Source: Aliishimia sp963678085 (GTDB lineage Bacteria > Pseudomonadota > Alphaproteobacteria > Rhodobacterales > Rhodobacteraceae). From it: 64,000 bases of DNA. Shown here piece after piece: positions 16,305 to 24,994 of the stretch (its first letter is position 1; each line of letters opens with the position of its first letter). The stretch spans positions 1,178,001 to 1,242,000 of the forward strand of contig OY782680.1 in NCBI GenBank assembly GCA_963678085.1, read 5' to 3'. Position numbers and translations under genes: made by a program. The notes under the pieces were generated by a model. It was given only the letters and a program-made list of their open reading frames with translations. It was not told where the DNA came from and made no database searches.

Positions 16305-18125
16305 CTATTGATAAAGCGCCTCGATCTCGGCCGCATATAGCTCATAAATCTTGGCGCGGCGCACTTTGAGGGTCGCTGTGACCTCGCCATCATCGTGATC
16401 AAGTTCTTTGGGCAGCAGATAGACTTTCTTAAGCTGCTCGACCCGCGCCAAGTTCTTGTTTTGCTTTGCAACCTCGCCGTCAATCATAGCCTGCACCTGC
16501 GGGTTTTCGGCCAAGCTGCGAAAGGTTGTATAGGCAATCCCCTTGCTCTCGGCCCAAAGCCGCACCACATCCATATCAATTTGCACGAGCGCCGTGGCAT
16601 AGGGCCGTTTATCGGCAATCATAATGCATTCCTTGATATAGGGGCTGGCCTTCATCGTGTTCTCAATCAGGCTGGGCGAGAGGTTCTTGCCCGCCGCATT
16701 GATCATAATATCTTTCTTACGATCAATCAGGGTGAGCGAGCCATCCTCCTCAATCTGCCCCACATCCCCTGTATGCAGCCAGCCATCTATGATGGTCTCA
16801 GCGGTTGCCTTGGGGTTTTTGTAATAGCCCTTGAACACGGTTGGCCCTTTGAACAGCACCTCCCCATCATCGGCGATCTTAACTTCAAGCGTGCCCACAG
16901 CATGCCCAACGCGGCCCATCGAGGTGCCCCAACCCGGCTGGATCGTGCCCACGCCAGAGGTTTCGGTCATGCCCCAAGCCTCGCGTATATTCACGCCAAT
17001 GCCGCGCATAAAGGTTAGCAGATCTTCGGAAATGGGCGCTGCCGCCGAGATTGCAAAACGCACCCGGCCCAGGCCGAGGTAAGAGCGAATATGGCGATAG
17101 ACCAGCGTATCCCAAAACGCATGGGCCAGCTTATCCCCCATGCTCCATTGATCGCGCCGTTTCGCGCCGCGCACCATCGCGCCTTTCAGGGCCAGCAAGG
17201 TCAAGGGGCGTTTGATTGGCCCAGCGGTTTGTGCCTGCACCATGATCCCGGCTTGCATGCGTTCCCAAATCCGGGGCACACCGAAAAACACCTGCGGCGC
17301 GACCTCTCGCAGATCCAGGGTGATCGTGCGCAGGCTCTCTCCGAAATTCATCACGAATTGTTTGGAAAGCGCGTTCATCACCGTAACGGCTTGCTCCGCA
17401 ATATGGCACAGCGGCAGGTAGCTCAGCACATTGGTGCCCGGCCCATGCGCGGCAAACACATCGCGCGCGACATCAAGCCCGCCATAGATATTTCCATAAG
17501 AAATCTCCGCCGCCTTAGGCAGCCCCGTTGAGCCCGAGGTGAACACCATCAGCGCCGTATCATCTGGCTTAATCGCGGCTTTGCGCGCGCGGATATCATC
17601 CAAAGCCCCCCGCTCCAGCGCGGCGCGGCCAATCTCTAGCAGCTCGGCCCAGGATTTCAGATTGAGATAGCTCTCATGCTGCAAGCCTTTGGGGTCAAAT
17701 ACGATGAGCTGTTCTAGCAAAGGCAGCTCGCCCTCAAGCTCTAGGATCTTGTCAAATTGCTCTTGGTCTTCGATGAACAGGATCTTGGTATCCGATGCAC
17801 CGGCCAAATGCCGAATTTCTGGCGCAGGAGAGGTCGGGTACATGCCCACCACAACGCCGCCCGCCGCGCCAATTCCAAACTGTGCCTGCACCCATTCTGC
17901 GCGATTTTCACTCAGGATCCCAGCATGATCAAAAGGCTCAAACCCCAAGGCACCAAGCCCCGCTGCCGCCGCATGCATGATTTCTTCAAGACCGGCCCAG
18001 CTCACCTCTTGCCAGATCCCAAACTCTTTTTGCCGCATTGCAACACCATCGGGGATGGTCCGCGCATGATCTGAGAGCATTTGCACGGTCGATACGAAAT
18101 TCTCAGCGGGTGCATCAAAAGCCAT
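16305..18125 (-). CDS. AMP-forming acyl-CoA synthetase (long-chain-type)
   Basis: This 606-residue ligase activates a carboxylic acid to its CoA thioester through an acyl-adenylate. Motifs: MVFTSGSTGLPKAAEISYGN (P-loop, about residues 192-211), AWGMTETSGVGTIQPG (about 386) and GWLHTGDVGQIEEDGSLTLI with DRKKDIMINAAGKNLSP (about 440-475). It belongs to the 600-residue long-chain-like group. It is the last gene of the ABC transporter operon, 12 nt after livF, which suggests that an imported acid is activated on entry; the substrate is unknown. Confidence 0.9.
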   Translation of the reverse strand: MAFDAPAENFVSTVQMLSDHARTIPDGVAMRQKEFGIWQEVSWAGLEEIMHAAAAGLGALGFEPFDHAGILSENRAEWVQAQFGIGAAGGVVVGMYPTSPAPEIRHLAGASDTKILFIEDQEQFDKILELEGELPLLEQLIVFDPKGLQHESYLNLKSWAELLEIGRAALERGALDDIRARKAAIKPDDTALMVFTSGSTGLPKAAEISYGNIYGGLDVARDVFAAHGPGTNVLSYLPLCHIAEQAVTVMNALSKQFVMNFGESLRTITLDLREVAPQVFFGVPRIWERMQAGIMVQAQTAGPIKRPLTLLALKGAMVRGAKRRDQWSMGDKLAHAFWDTLVYRHIRSYLGLGRVRFAISAAAPISEDLLTFMRGIGVNIREAWGMTETSGVGTIQPGWGTSMGRVGHAVGTLEVKIADDGEVLFKGPTVFKGYYKNPKATAETIIDGWLHTGDVGQIEEDGSLTLIDRKKDIMINAAGKNLSPSLIENTMKASPYIKECIMIADKRPYATALVQIDMDVVRLWAESKGIAYTTFRSLAENPQVQAMIDGEVAKQNKNLARVEQLKKVYLLPKELDHDDGEVTATLKVRRAKIYELYAAEIEALYQ

Positions 18126-18137
18126 CGTTTCTCGCTC

Positions 18138-18929
18138 CTAACTCAGCCAGCGCTTGCGGCGTTTATAATGTTTCACATCGCGGAAAGATTGGCGCTCGCT
18201 GCCCTCACCCATGCCCAAATAAAAGCTCTGAATGTCTTTGTCATTGCGCAGTTTATCGACCGCGCCCTCCATCACAATCTGCCCGCTTTCCATGATGTAA
18301 CCGTAATCGGCCACTGAAAAGGCCACATTGGCGTTTTGCTCCACCAGCAAGATCGCCACCCCATCCTCCTGGTTCAAGCGCTTAATCGTGGTGAAAATCT
18401 CTTCGACGATCTTTGGGGCCAGCCCAAGCGAGGGCTCATCCATCAAAATCAGCTCTGGCTGCGCGATCATAGCGCGCCCAAAGGCCAGCATCTGCTGCTC
18501 GCCCCCCGATAGATAGCCCGCGATCTGCGATTTACGCTCTTTGAGCCGGGGGAAAAACGCATAGACCTTATCATAATCGGGCTTGGCCTGGCGCTGATCC
18601 AAGGCATAGGAGGCGGCAATCAAATTATCCTCCACCGTCATCTCGGCGAAAATCCGCCGCCCTTCACGCACATGAAATAGCCCCTGCTGCACCAGCCGGT
18701 CGGGCTCAAGACGCAGGATCGACTGTCCCTTAAACGCAATCCGCCCCTCGCCAATATCGCCATTTTCCAGTGCCAAGAGATTGCTTGCCGCTTTCAAAGT
18801 TGTGGTCTTGCCCGCCCCATTGGTGCCCAGCAACGTAACGATCTTGCCGTCGGGAACCTCCAAAGAGAGCCCGCGCAACGCCTGCACCGTGTGGTGATAA
18901 GTGACTTCGATATTCTCAATCGTCAGCAC
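18138..18929 (-). CDS. livF: ABC transporter ATP-binding protein, LivF type
   Basis: The 263-residue ATPase has Walker A GTNGAGKTT (about residue 34), the signature LSGGEQQML and Walker B LILMDEPSLGL, with the H-loop region LLVEQNANVAF typical of LivF. The start is GTG at 18929, preceded by GAGGG. The C-terminus extends about 25 residues beyond usual LivF proteins and is basic. A 9-bp hairpin lies between the binding-protein gene and this gene and may lower expression of livF and the ligase relative to the binding protein. Confidence 0.93.
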   Translation of the reverse strand: MLTIENIEVTYHHTVQALRGLSLEVPDGKIVTLLGTNGAGKTTTLKAASNLLALENGDIGEGRIAFKGQSILRLEPDRLVQQGLFHVREGRRIFAEMTVEDNLIAASYALDQRQAKPDYDKVYAFFPRLKERKSQIAGYLSGGEQQMLAFGRAMIAQPELILMDEPSLGLAPKIVEEIFTTIKRLNQEDGVAILLVEQNANVAFSVADYGYIMESGQIVMEGAVDKLRNDKDIQSFYLGMGEGSERQSFRDVKHYKRRKRWLS

Positions 18930-18940
18930 GCCCAGCCCTC

Positions 18941-18963
18941 TTCATTTGGCTAAAAATACCTTG
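18941..18963 (-). repeat. Copy 1 of a 23-bp intergenic repeat
   Basis: The 23 bases at 18941-18963 (core TTTGGCTAAAAATACCTTG) recur as an exact inverted copy at 40990-41012. Here they are followed at 18972-18992 by a GC-rich hairpin; there they sit inside one. I recall similar TTTGGCTAAAAATACC segments next to GGGGG/CCCCC hairpins as intergenic repeats in Rhodobacterales. Confidence 0.75.
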
Positions 18964-18971
18964 GGGGAGTA

Positions 18972-18992
18972 TGAGGGGGCAACGCCCCCTCA
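18972..18992 (-). promoter_or_regulatory. Intercistronic hairpin between the binding-protein gene and livF
   Basis: TGAGGGGGC (18972-18980) pairs with GCCCCCTCA (18984-18992) around a 3-nt loop. No T-run follows on the transcribed strand. A stable stem right after a binding-protein gene usually protects its mRNA and thins downstream transcription; that is inference here. It is part of the repeat unit at 18941-18963. Confidence 0.6.
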
Positions 18993-18998
18993 CTGGCC

Positions 18999-20207
18999 CT
19001 AGACTGTCAACCAATCCGATGTTGGGTTAAACAGCCCGCTTTCCGGGTCATAGGCATAGACCCGCCCGGTGCCGATTGCGTTGTTCTTCATTGAGACAGG
19101 CCCGCCAAAGAAGCCGCCGCTATCCCAATCAGAAATCCCGCTGAGCGTTTCTGCGATATTATCCGCGGTGAGCTCTTTGCCCGCGCTTGCTGTGTCGCGG
19201 AAAGATTTCATCGCGATTTCCAGCCCGCACATGGTTTGAAGCGCCCAGGTGGACATATAGTTTTCAAGCGGTGTGCCCGCGAACATCTCTTTGGCAGCCG
19301 CCGCATAGGTTTGATAGCGCGGCGCATCTGCTTGATCCCAGAAATAGCGATAAGGCATCACACCCTCATAGCCCGCCAGGAAGGGCCCGGCCTCTTTGGT
19401 GATACGATCTGCAATCAGCTTTTCCATACCCCAGAAGGTGCCTTTGAACTTGGTGGGCAGGCCGAACTGACGTGCCCCGCCAATCAGCTGCGGCCATACG
19501 CCGGTCACATAGCCCTGTAAGATGCAGTATTCCGCACCTGATTGCGCCAGTTTGGTCACATGGGTTGGGATATCCGCGCCTTGTGGTTTGGTGCTTTCTT
19601 CCAGCACGACTTTGATCCCCAGCCGCTCAGCGGTGGCGCGGCCATGCTCGATTGGGTCGCGGCCAAATTCGGTGTTCGAGTAAATGAAGGCCACCGTTGA
19701 GCCGCCTTCTTTCTTGATGTTTTCCAGAAGGATGTCGAACTGGCTCTGATAGCTTGGGCCGGACATGTATTGATAGGGGTGCGTGCTTGGGTTCGCCAGC
19801 TCGGAGGCAAACGAGGTCGAGCCCATAATCCGCGCATTCTCGCCTTTTAGCTCAGGGGCGATTAGTTTCATGGCGCCAGTGGAGTCGGCGAAATAGCCAA
19901 TCATGGAGGAACCATGCGAGGCCAGCGCGCGTTGATAATTGGCCAGCGTGTTCTGCGGCACATAGCCTGAATCTTCTGTGACAAAGCGGATCGGCGTGCC
20001 ATTGATCCCGCCCTCGTCATTAAAGAGCTTTTGCGCCATGCCGAACGCTGGGGCGACCAGCTGGCCTGCGGTTGCGAACGGCCCGGTGAGGGGTAGGGAC
20101 GCGCCCAAGATATACTCTTTGGGCTGCGCTTTTAGGATCATCGGTGCGCCAATCGCGGCTGTGGCAGCGGCGGTGGTGCCCAAGAATGTCCGGCGGTTCA
20201 GTGTCAT
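18999..20207 (-). CDS. ABC transporter substrate-binding protein, branched-chain amino acid type
   Basis: This 402-residue periplasmic binding protein is of the Leu/Ile/Val family (Peripla_BP_6). It has a Tat-like signal NRRTFLGTTAAATAAIGAP (about residues 4-22), a mature start near KEYILGASLPLTGPFATAGQ, and the central GYFADSTGAMKLIAPELKGE. The start is preceded by GGGAGGACC. Binding proteins of this family that sit with acyl-CoA ligases often carry carboxylates, aromatic acids or amides instead of amino acids. The ligand cannot be told from the sequence. Confidence 0.92.
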   Translation of the reverse strand: MTLNRRTFLGTTAAATAAIGAPMILKAQPKEYILGASLPLTGPFATAGQLVAPAFGMAQKLFNDEGGINGTPIRFVTEDSGYVPQNTLANYQRALASHGSSMIGYFADSTGAMKLIAPELKGENARIMGSTSFASELANPSTHPYQYMSGPSYQSQFDILLENIKKEGGSTVAFIYSNTEFGRDPIEHGRATAERLGIKVVLEESTKPQGADIPTHVTKLAQSGAEYCILQGYVTGVWPQLIGGARQFGLPTKFKGTFWGMEKLIADRITKEAGPFLAGYEGVMPYRYFWDQADAPRYQTYAAAAKEMFAGTPLENYMSTWALQTMCGLEIAMKSFRDTASAGKELTADNIAETLSGISDWDSGGFFGGPVSMKNNAIGTGRVYAYDPESGLFNPTSDWLTV

Positions 20208-20228
20208 TATGTCGGTCCTCCCGTTTGG

Positions 20229-21299
20229 TTATCCGCGCGCAAAGGGCCAGCGGTTCAAAGCCCGTAGGTTGCGGTCGACGATATGGTTGATGCCCAAAGG
20301 CTCTTTGAGCAAGAAAAAGATGAGCAAAGCGCCAAAGACGATCTCTTGCAAAGGCGCGGCATAGCGGGCCGAGGCGGTGTTGCCCCCAGTAAAGCCGCTG
20401 GCGATCACTTTGATCAGCTCGGGCACCAGAACGATCAGGATCACGCCAAAGACGGGGCCCATGGTGCGGCCCATGCCTCCGACAATCAGCGCTGCGACCA
20501 GTTCTAGGGACAGGTCCAGTTCAAACTGTTCGGGCAGGATACGGGCAAAGAAATAGGCCAAGAGCACGCCAGCAAGGCCGCAATAGGCGGCGGAAAGAGC
20601 AAAGCTGGTGAGCTTGTATTTCAGCAGGGAAATGCCAAGGATCTCTGCCGAATAATCTCGGTCGCGAATGGCGATGAAGGCGCGGCCTACGCGGGTACGC
20701 ACCAGGTTTTGCGCGGCCAGGATGGCGACAATCGCAACCACGGAAATCAGAATGAACATCTCGCGCTTGCTATCAAGCTGCCAGCCCAAGATATTTGGCG
20801 CAGGCGTGTTAATGCCCACAACGCCGCCGGTCCACGGGGCAAGGCTGTCATGTTCGACCAAAAAGATCACAATGAAGCTGGCCGCCAGAGTTGCGACCGC
20901 CAGATATAGCCCCTTCACCCGTAGCGAAGGCAGGCCGACAATCACGCCGATCAGCGCGGTAAAGGCGACCGCAATAGGCACAACCACAAAGACCATCACA
21001 GGTTCAGGAATGATCCCGGTAAAGAGATTATGCAGAGCTGTGACGGAATAAGCGCCAATGGCGACAAAGGCCCCATGCCCCAGGCTGACCAGCCCCGTAT
21101 AGCCCGTGAGGATGTTGATGCCGACCACAGCGACAAGCAGAATCCCCATCTTACAGGCAATCAGGATCACATAATCATTGGCAAACATCGCCAGCGCCGC
21201 GAGGGCCATGAACGAGCCATAGACAAAGGCCTGTTTATAGGCGTTATCGAGCACCCGCTCATCTGCGCCATAGGTGGATTTGAGATTGCCGTTAATCAT
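20229..21299 (-). CDS. livM: ABC transporter permease, LivM type
   Basis: This 356-residue inner-membrane permease has about nine to ten hydrophobic segments. GINILTGYTGLVSLGHGAFVAIGAY (about residues 60-84) is the LivM hallmark, and the EAA-like cytoplasmic loop is seen as IRDRDYSAEILGISLLKYKL (about 212-231). Its ATG overlaps the livH stop by four bases. It ends 22 nt before the binding-protein gene. Confidence 0.94.
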   Translation of the reverse strand: MINGNLKSTYGADERVLDNAYKQAFVYGSFMALAALAMFANDYVILIACKMGILLVAVVGINILTGYTGLVSLGHGAFVAIGAYSVTALHNLFTGIIPEPVMVFVVVPIAVAFTALIGVIVGLPSLRVKGLYLAVATLAASFIVIFLVEHDSLAPWTGGVVGINTPAPNILGWQLDSKREMFILISVVAIVAILAAQNLVRTRVGRAFIAIRDRDYSAEILGISLLKYKLTSFALSAAYCGLAGVLLAYFFARILPEQFELDLSLELVAALIVGGMGRTMGPVFGVILIVLVPELIKVIASGFTGGNTASARYAAPLQEIVFGALLIFFLLKEPLGINHIVDRNLRALNRWPFARG

Positions 21300-22300
21300 A
21301 TCCGTTCCACCTCTTTAGAGCCAAAGAGCCCATGCGGACGAATGAGCAAGACCACAAGAACCGTCACATAGGGCACGATTTCGGCCCATTCTCCGCCAAG
21401 CTGCCATTGAGTCATGGCTTCCAAAACCCCAACCGCCATAGCGGCAAGAAAGACGCCCACATAACTATCAAGCCCGCCCATCAGCACGATGGCGAGCACG
21501 GAAAACCCAAACAGCCCCAAAGTCGGTGACACCCCATTGCGCGTTGCCAGAATCGCGCCTGCAATAGCGCCGGTGGTGCAGGCTAATACCCAAGCGCGGG
21601 AAAAGACTTTGGGCACGGATATACCCATCGAATAGGCCGTGGATTGATCCTCTGCCGTGGCACGGATTGCAACGCCGCCCTTGGTATAGCGCACAAATGC
21701 CACGATCCCGCCAAAGAGAATAAGCGCGATGATCATGTTCACGAGATCCGCTCCGAAGAGGAAAATAGTGGTGCCAAAGGCCTCGAAGCGCACGGGCGTA
21801 TTGGGCGCGATATGGGGCACGAAAGCGGCATCCGCAGTCCAGATAAGCGATGAGGCACCGGACAAGATCGAAATCAGTCCGACGGTCACCATAATCATCG
21901 CAAAGATGCTTTGCCCCATAAGAGGACGCATCAAAACGCGCTCCACCACACGGCCTAGCAAAGCATTTGCGAGCAGCGCGCCAAAAATCCCCAAAAGAAT
22001 GCGCGGCAGATTGGACACCCAGTCAAGCACCGCGCCCATGGGCGAAAACATCGGCAAATCAGCTTTCATCGCAACAAGCCATTCGGGCTGCCAAGAGGGG
22101 AGCCAGCCAGGGGCCCAAGAGGCACCAGGGAGCAGGACAGCAAAGGTAAAGTAGAAATACGCCCCGAACATGATCAGGTAGCCATGGGCGAAGTTCACCA
22201 CCTTGGTCGCCTTATAAACACTCACAATCCCCACGGCGATCAAGGCATAGATCGCGCCGGACATCAGGCCATTGATGGCAAATTGCAGAAACTGTCCCAT
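21296..22300 (-). CDS. livH: ABC transporter permease, LivH type
   Basis: The 334-residue permease begins MGQFLQFAINGLMSGAIYAL, the classical LivH start, and contains KVVNFAHGYLIMFGAY (about residues 33-48) and TAEDQSTAYSMGISVPKVFS (about 200-219), the coupling loop. The start at 22300 shares one base with the livG stop (TAATG). A longer in-frame reading to 22411 runs inside livG and is not credible. Confidence 0.94.
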   Translation of the reverse strand: MGQFLQFAINGLMSGAIYALIAVGIVSVYKATKVVNFAHGYLIMFGAYFYFTFAVLLPGASWAPGWLPSWQPEWLVAMKADLPMFSPMGAVLDWVSNLPRILLGIFGALLANALLGRVVERVLMRPLMGQSIFAMIMVTVGLISILSGASSLIWTADAAFVPHIAPNTPVRFEAFGTTIFLFGADLVNMIIALILFGGIVAFVRYTKGGVAIRATAEDQSTAYSMGISVPKVFSRAWVLACTTGAIAGAILATRNGVSPTLGLFGFSVLAIVLMGGLDSYVGVFLAAMAVGVLEAMTQWQLGGEWAEIVPYVTVLVVLLIRPHGLFGSKEVERI

Positions 22301-23061
22301 TACGCCGCTGCTCCTAAATAGGCTTCGATCACTGCGGGGTTGGCGCTGACCTCTTCGGGGGTGCCGCTGGCAATTTGCTGGCCGAAATTGAGCACAACGA
22401 TATGGCTGCAAATATCCATGACCATATGCATATCATGCTCCACCAGTAGGATCGTCGTGCCGAACTGTTCTTGCACATCCAAAATGAACCGCGCCATATC
22501 GGCGGTCTCTTCGCGGTTCATGCCCGCGACCGGCTCATCCAGCATCAGCACCTTGGGTTGCATGGCGAGTGCGCGGGCCAGCTCTACGCGCTTTTGTAAC
22601 CCGTAAGGCAGCATGGTGATCGGGTATTTGCGGATATGGTCGATCTCAAGGAAATCAATCACCCGCTCTTCGATGTCGCGCCGCAGCTCCAGCTCCTCTT
22701 TGCGCGCCGCTCCAAAATAGCGCAGGGCCTGCCAGACATTGGTTTTCAGCCGCGTGTGCCCGCCCAGCTTAATGTTATCGAGCACGGTCATGCCGCGAAA
22801 CAGAGCGATGTTTTGAAAGGTGCGCGCCATGCCAAGCTCTGCCCGCTTATCTGGCGAGAGCCCCGCAAGATCCCGGCCGTTAAATGTCACCGACCCTTGG
22901 CTTGGCTTATAAAACCCAGAAATCGCATTAAAGAGCGAGGTTTTGCCCGCCCCGTTCGGACCAATTACCCCGGTAATCTGTCCGGGGTGCGCCGCAAAGC
23001 TCACCCCTTGAAGGGCCTTGATCCCCCCAAAACTCAAATGCAAATCACTGACTTGCAGCAT
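22300..23061 (-). CDS. livG: ABC transporter ATP-binding protein, LivG type
   Basis: The 253-residue ATPase starts MLQVSDLHLSFGGIKALQGV, with Walker A GPNGAGKTS (about residue 35), ARTFQNIALFRGMTVLDN (about 82), and MLDEPVAGMNREETADMA for Walker B and D-loop. The usual LSGG signature is not seen; TMLPYGLQKRVELARALAMQ occupies that place, as in many LivG proteins. It is the first gene of the operon; the upstream 182 bp to hisG should hold the promoter, but no convincing hexamers stand out. Confidence 0.93.
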   Translation of the reverse strand: MLQVSDLHLSFGGIKALQGVSFAAHPGQITGVIGPNGAGKTSLFNAISGFYKPSQGSVTFNGRDLAGLSPDKRAELGMARTFQNIALFRGMTVLDNIKLGGHTRLKTNVWQALRYFGAARKEELELRRDIEERVIDFLEIDHIRKYPITMLPYGLQKRVELARALAMQPKVLMLDEPVAGMNREETADMARFILDVQEQFGTTILLVEHDMHMVMDICSHIVVLNFGQQIASGTPEEVSANPAVIEAYLGAAA

Positions 23062-23243
23062 CGGCAAAATCCGTTGCTTTATGGGCCACTTGCGTGACCG
23101 ATCCTCCCTCAAAGATGTGGTCTGCACGTCTTGGATTGCGGCAGAGCTTCACATCTCACTTGGGGTAACTCTAGCGTGGAAACGCACAGGCGCAACTGTC
23201 TTCTGCGTCATTTTGTCAATCTCTAGCGTAGCTTGACGCGGCG

Positions 23244-23939
23244 TTATGTTGGGTGAATGCAATCCAGGATAGCCTGATAGCTTGCGCTGGCGGGGTCGGG
23301 CCAGTCTGCCTTGCGCGATCTCCAAAGCGTGGCTTGCGAGCGCAGAACCAGCCCGTCATCAAGGATCTTAAGGTGATTGGCGCGCAGCGTTTCCCCCGAA
23401 GAGGTGATATCTGCAATCGCCTCAGCGCTTTGATTCTTGATCGTGCCCTCAGTTGCGCCTTGACTATCCACCAGAACATAATCGGCCACACCTGCGGCGC
23501 GCAGAGCTTCGCGGATCAGGCGGTGATATTTGGTGGCGATGCGCAAACGATGCCCATGCGCGGCGCGAAATTGCGCGGCAACCGCGTCCAGATCATCCAG
23601 CGTGTTCACATCGCTCCAAGCCTGCGGAACCGCGATGATCAGGTCAGCGTGCCCAAAGCCCATTTTCTGCACCGGCTCCACGAGCTGCTCCCAGAGCGCC
23701 AGCTTTTCTTGCACAAGATCGGTGCCGGTGACGCCCAGATGGATGCGCCCGGCGGCCAGCTCGCGCGGCATTTCTCCGGCAGAGAGCAGTACCAGTTCGA
23801 CCCCGTCCACACCGCTGACGGCACCGGCATATTCGCGGTCCGAGCCAGTGCGCTCTAGCGTGATCCCGCGCGCGGCGAACCAGGCAAAGGTCTTTTCCAT
23901 CAATCGCCCTTTGGAGGGAACACCGAGTTTCAGGCTCAT
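23244..23939 (-). CDS. hisG: ATP phosphoribosyltransferase, short form
   Basis: HisG condenses ATP with PRPP, the first step of histidine synthesis. The 231-residue length marks the short form, which lacks the C-terminal ACT-like domain and needs HisZ. MSLKLGVPSKGRLMEKTF and the GVTGTDLVQEK segment (about residues 73-83) are typical. It overlaps hisZ by four bases, so the two subunits are made together. Confidence 0.95.
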   Translation of the reverse strand: MSLKLGVPSKGRLMEKTFAWFAARGITLERTGSDREYAGAVSGVDGVELVLLSAGEMPRELAAGRIHLGVTGTDLVQEKLALWEQLVEPVQKMGFGHADLIIAVPQAWSDVNTLDDLDAVAAQFRAAHGHRLRIATKYHRLIREALRAAGVADYVLVDSQGATEGTIKNQSAEAIADITSSGETLRANHLKILDDGLVLRSQATLWRSRKADWPDPASASYQAILDCIHPT

Positions 23940-24994
23940 GACTTGCCCCCTAGCTCTAACATCAATCCAGGGCGGATCACACCGCCAACAGCCGGAATTG
24001 AGCGCCCCCGCCCAAGCCGCGTCGTCAGCGCATCATAGCGCCCGCCGCTGGCAACCGGGGGCAGGTCCGGGCGCGTTTCTGCATAAAAGCCAAAGACGAA
24101 CCCATCATAATATTCCATCGAGGTGCGCCCATAGCTGGCCTCAAAATCGAGCGTATCCACATCGACCCCGCGCGCGGACAGGGCCGCGATACGTGTCTTA
24201 AATCGCTCAACCGCCCCAGAAATCTGCGGCAGATCCAGCGCGATATCCCGCAGTTGCTCTAGCGCATAGGGCAGGGTTTCGCGCACATTCAAAAGCGCAT
24301 CCAGCACATCCAGCAGGCTCTGGGGCAGGGGGGGCTCTTGCGCCTCGGCCTGCAAAGCGGCCAAGCGGGCCTGCATTTCTTCGGGGCTGCGCTTGCCAAT
24401 CCAGGGCGCATCGCTGAGCTGGGGCGGGCGGCGATCTTTTTGCCCATGCGCGAATTTGGTGAGCAGCGTGCGAAAGCGTTTGGGTCGCCAGATATGGCGC
24501 ATCAAGGCAGCTTTGCGCCGCTCAGGTGTTTCCAGCCCTTGCACCGCTGCGGTGAGAATGCCAATATCGCCAGTGGCCGCGCGCAGTTTCAAAGGCGCAA
24601 CAGCCTGCTGGAGTGCATGAAATACCTCGGCATCTGCGGCCTCTGGCGCATCGCGGTCAAAGATCTCAAAGCCGACCTGCACATATTCACTGGCGCGGCT
24701 GGGATCGTGCTCTTGGCGGCGAAACACCTCTCCGGCATAGGTATAGCGGGCAGGCTCTGCCCCATCCGCCATATGCATCTGTACCACGGGCACGGTGAAA
24801 TCGGGGCGCAGCATCATCTCACCGCGCAGCGCATCTTGCGTCACATAAGCGCGCCCGCGAATGTCTTCGCCATATAGATCAAGCAGAGTTTCCGCCGATT
24901 GCAAAATAGGCGGCTCCACCGGCACTGCGCCCATCGCCTCAAACTTGGCGCGCAGCTCGGCGGCTTTGGTATTTGTCTCAGCGCGGGTGGGCAT
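23936..24994 (-). CDS. hisZ: ATP phosphoribosyltransferase regulatory subunit
   Basis: HisZ is a histidyl-tRNA-synthetase paralogue without aminoacylation activity that assembles with short HisG and carries histidine feedback control. The 352-residue product shows ALRGEMMLRPDFTVPVVQMH (class II motif 2-like, about residues 60-79), YAGEVFRRQEHDPSRASEYV (about 90-109) and the C-terminal VASGGRYDALTTRLGRGRSI. The ATG at 24994 shares one base with the hisS stop (TGATG); a start at 25009 would lie inside hisS. Confidence 0.94.
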   Translation of the reverse strand: MPTRAETNTKAAELRAKFEAMGAVPVEPPILQSAETLLDLYGEDIRGRAYVTQDALRGEMMLRPDFTVPVVQMHMADGAEPARYTYAGEVFRRQEHDPSRASEYVQVGFEIFDRDAPEAADAEVFHALQQAVAPLKLRAATGDIGILTAAVQGLETPERRKAALMRHIWRPKRFRTLLTKFAHGQKDRRPPQLSDAPWIGKRSPEEMQARLAALQAEAQEPPLPQSLLDVLDALLNVRETLPYALEQLRDIALDLPQISGAVERFKTRIAALSARGVDVDTLDFEASYGRTSMEYYDGFVFGFYAETRPDLPPVASGGRYDALTTRLGRGRSIPAVGGVIRPGLMLELGGKS

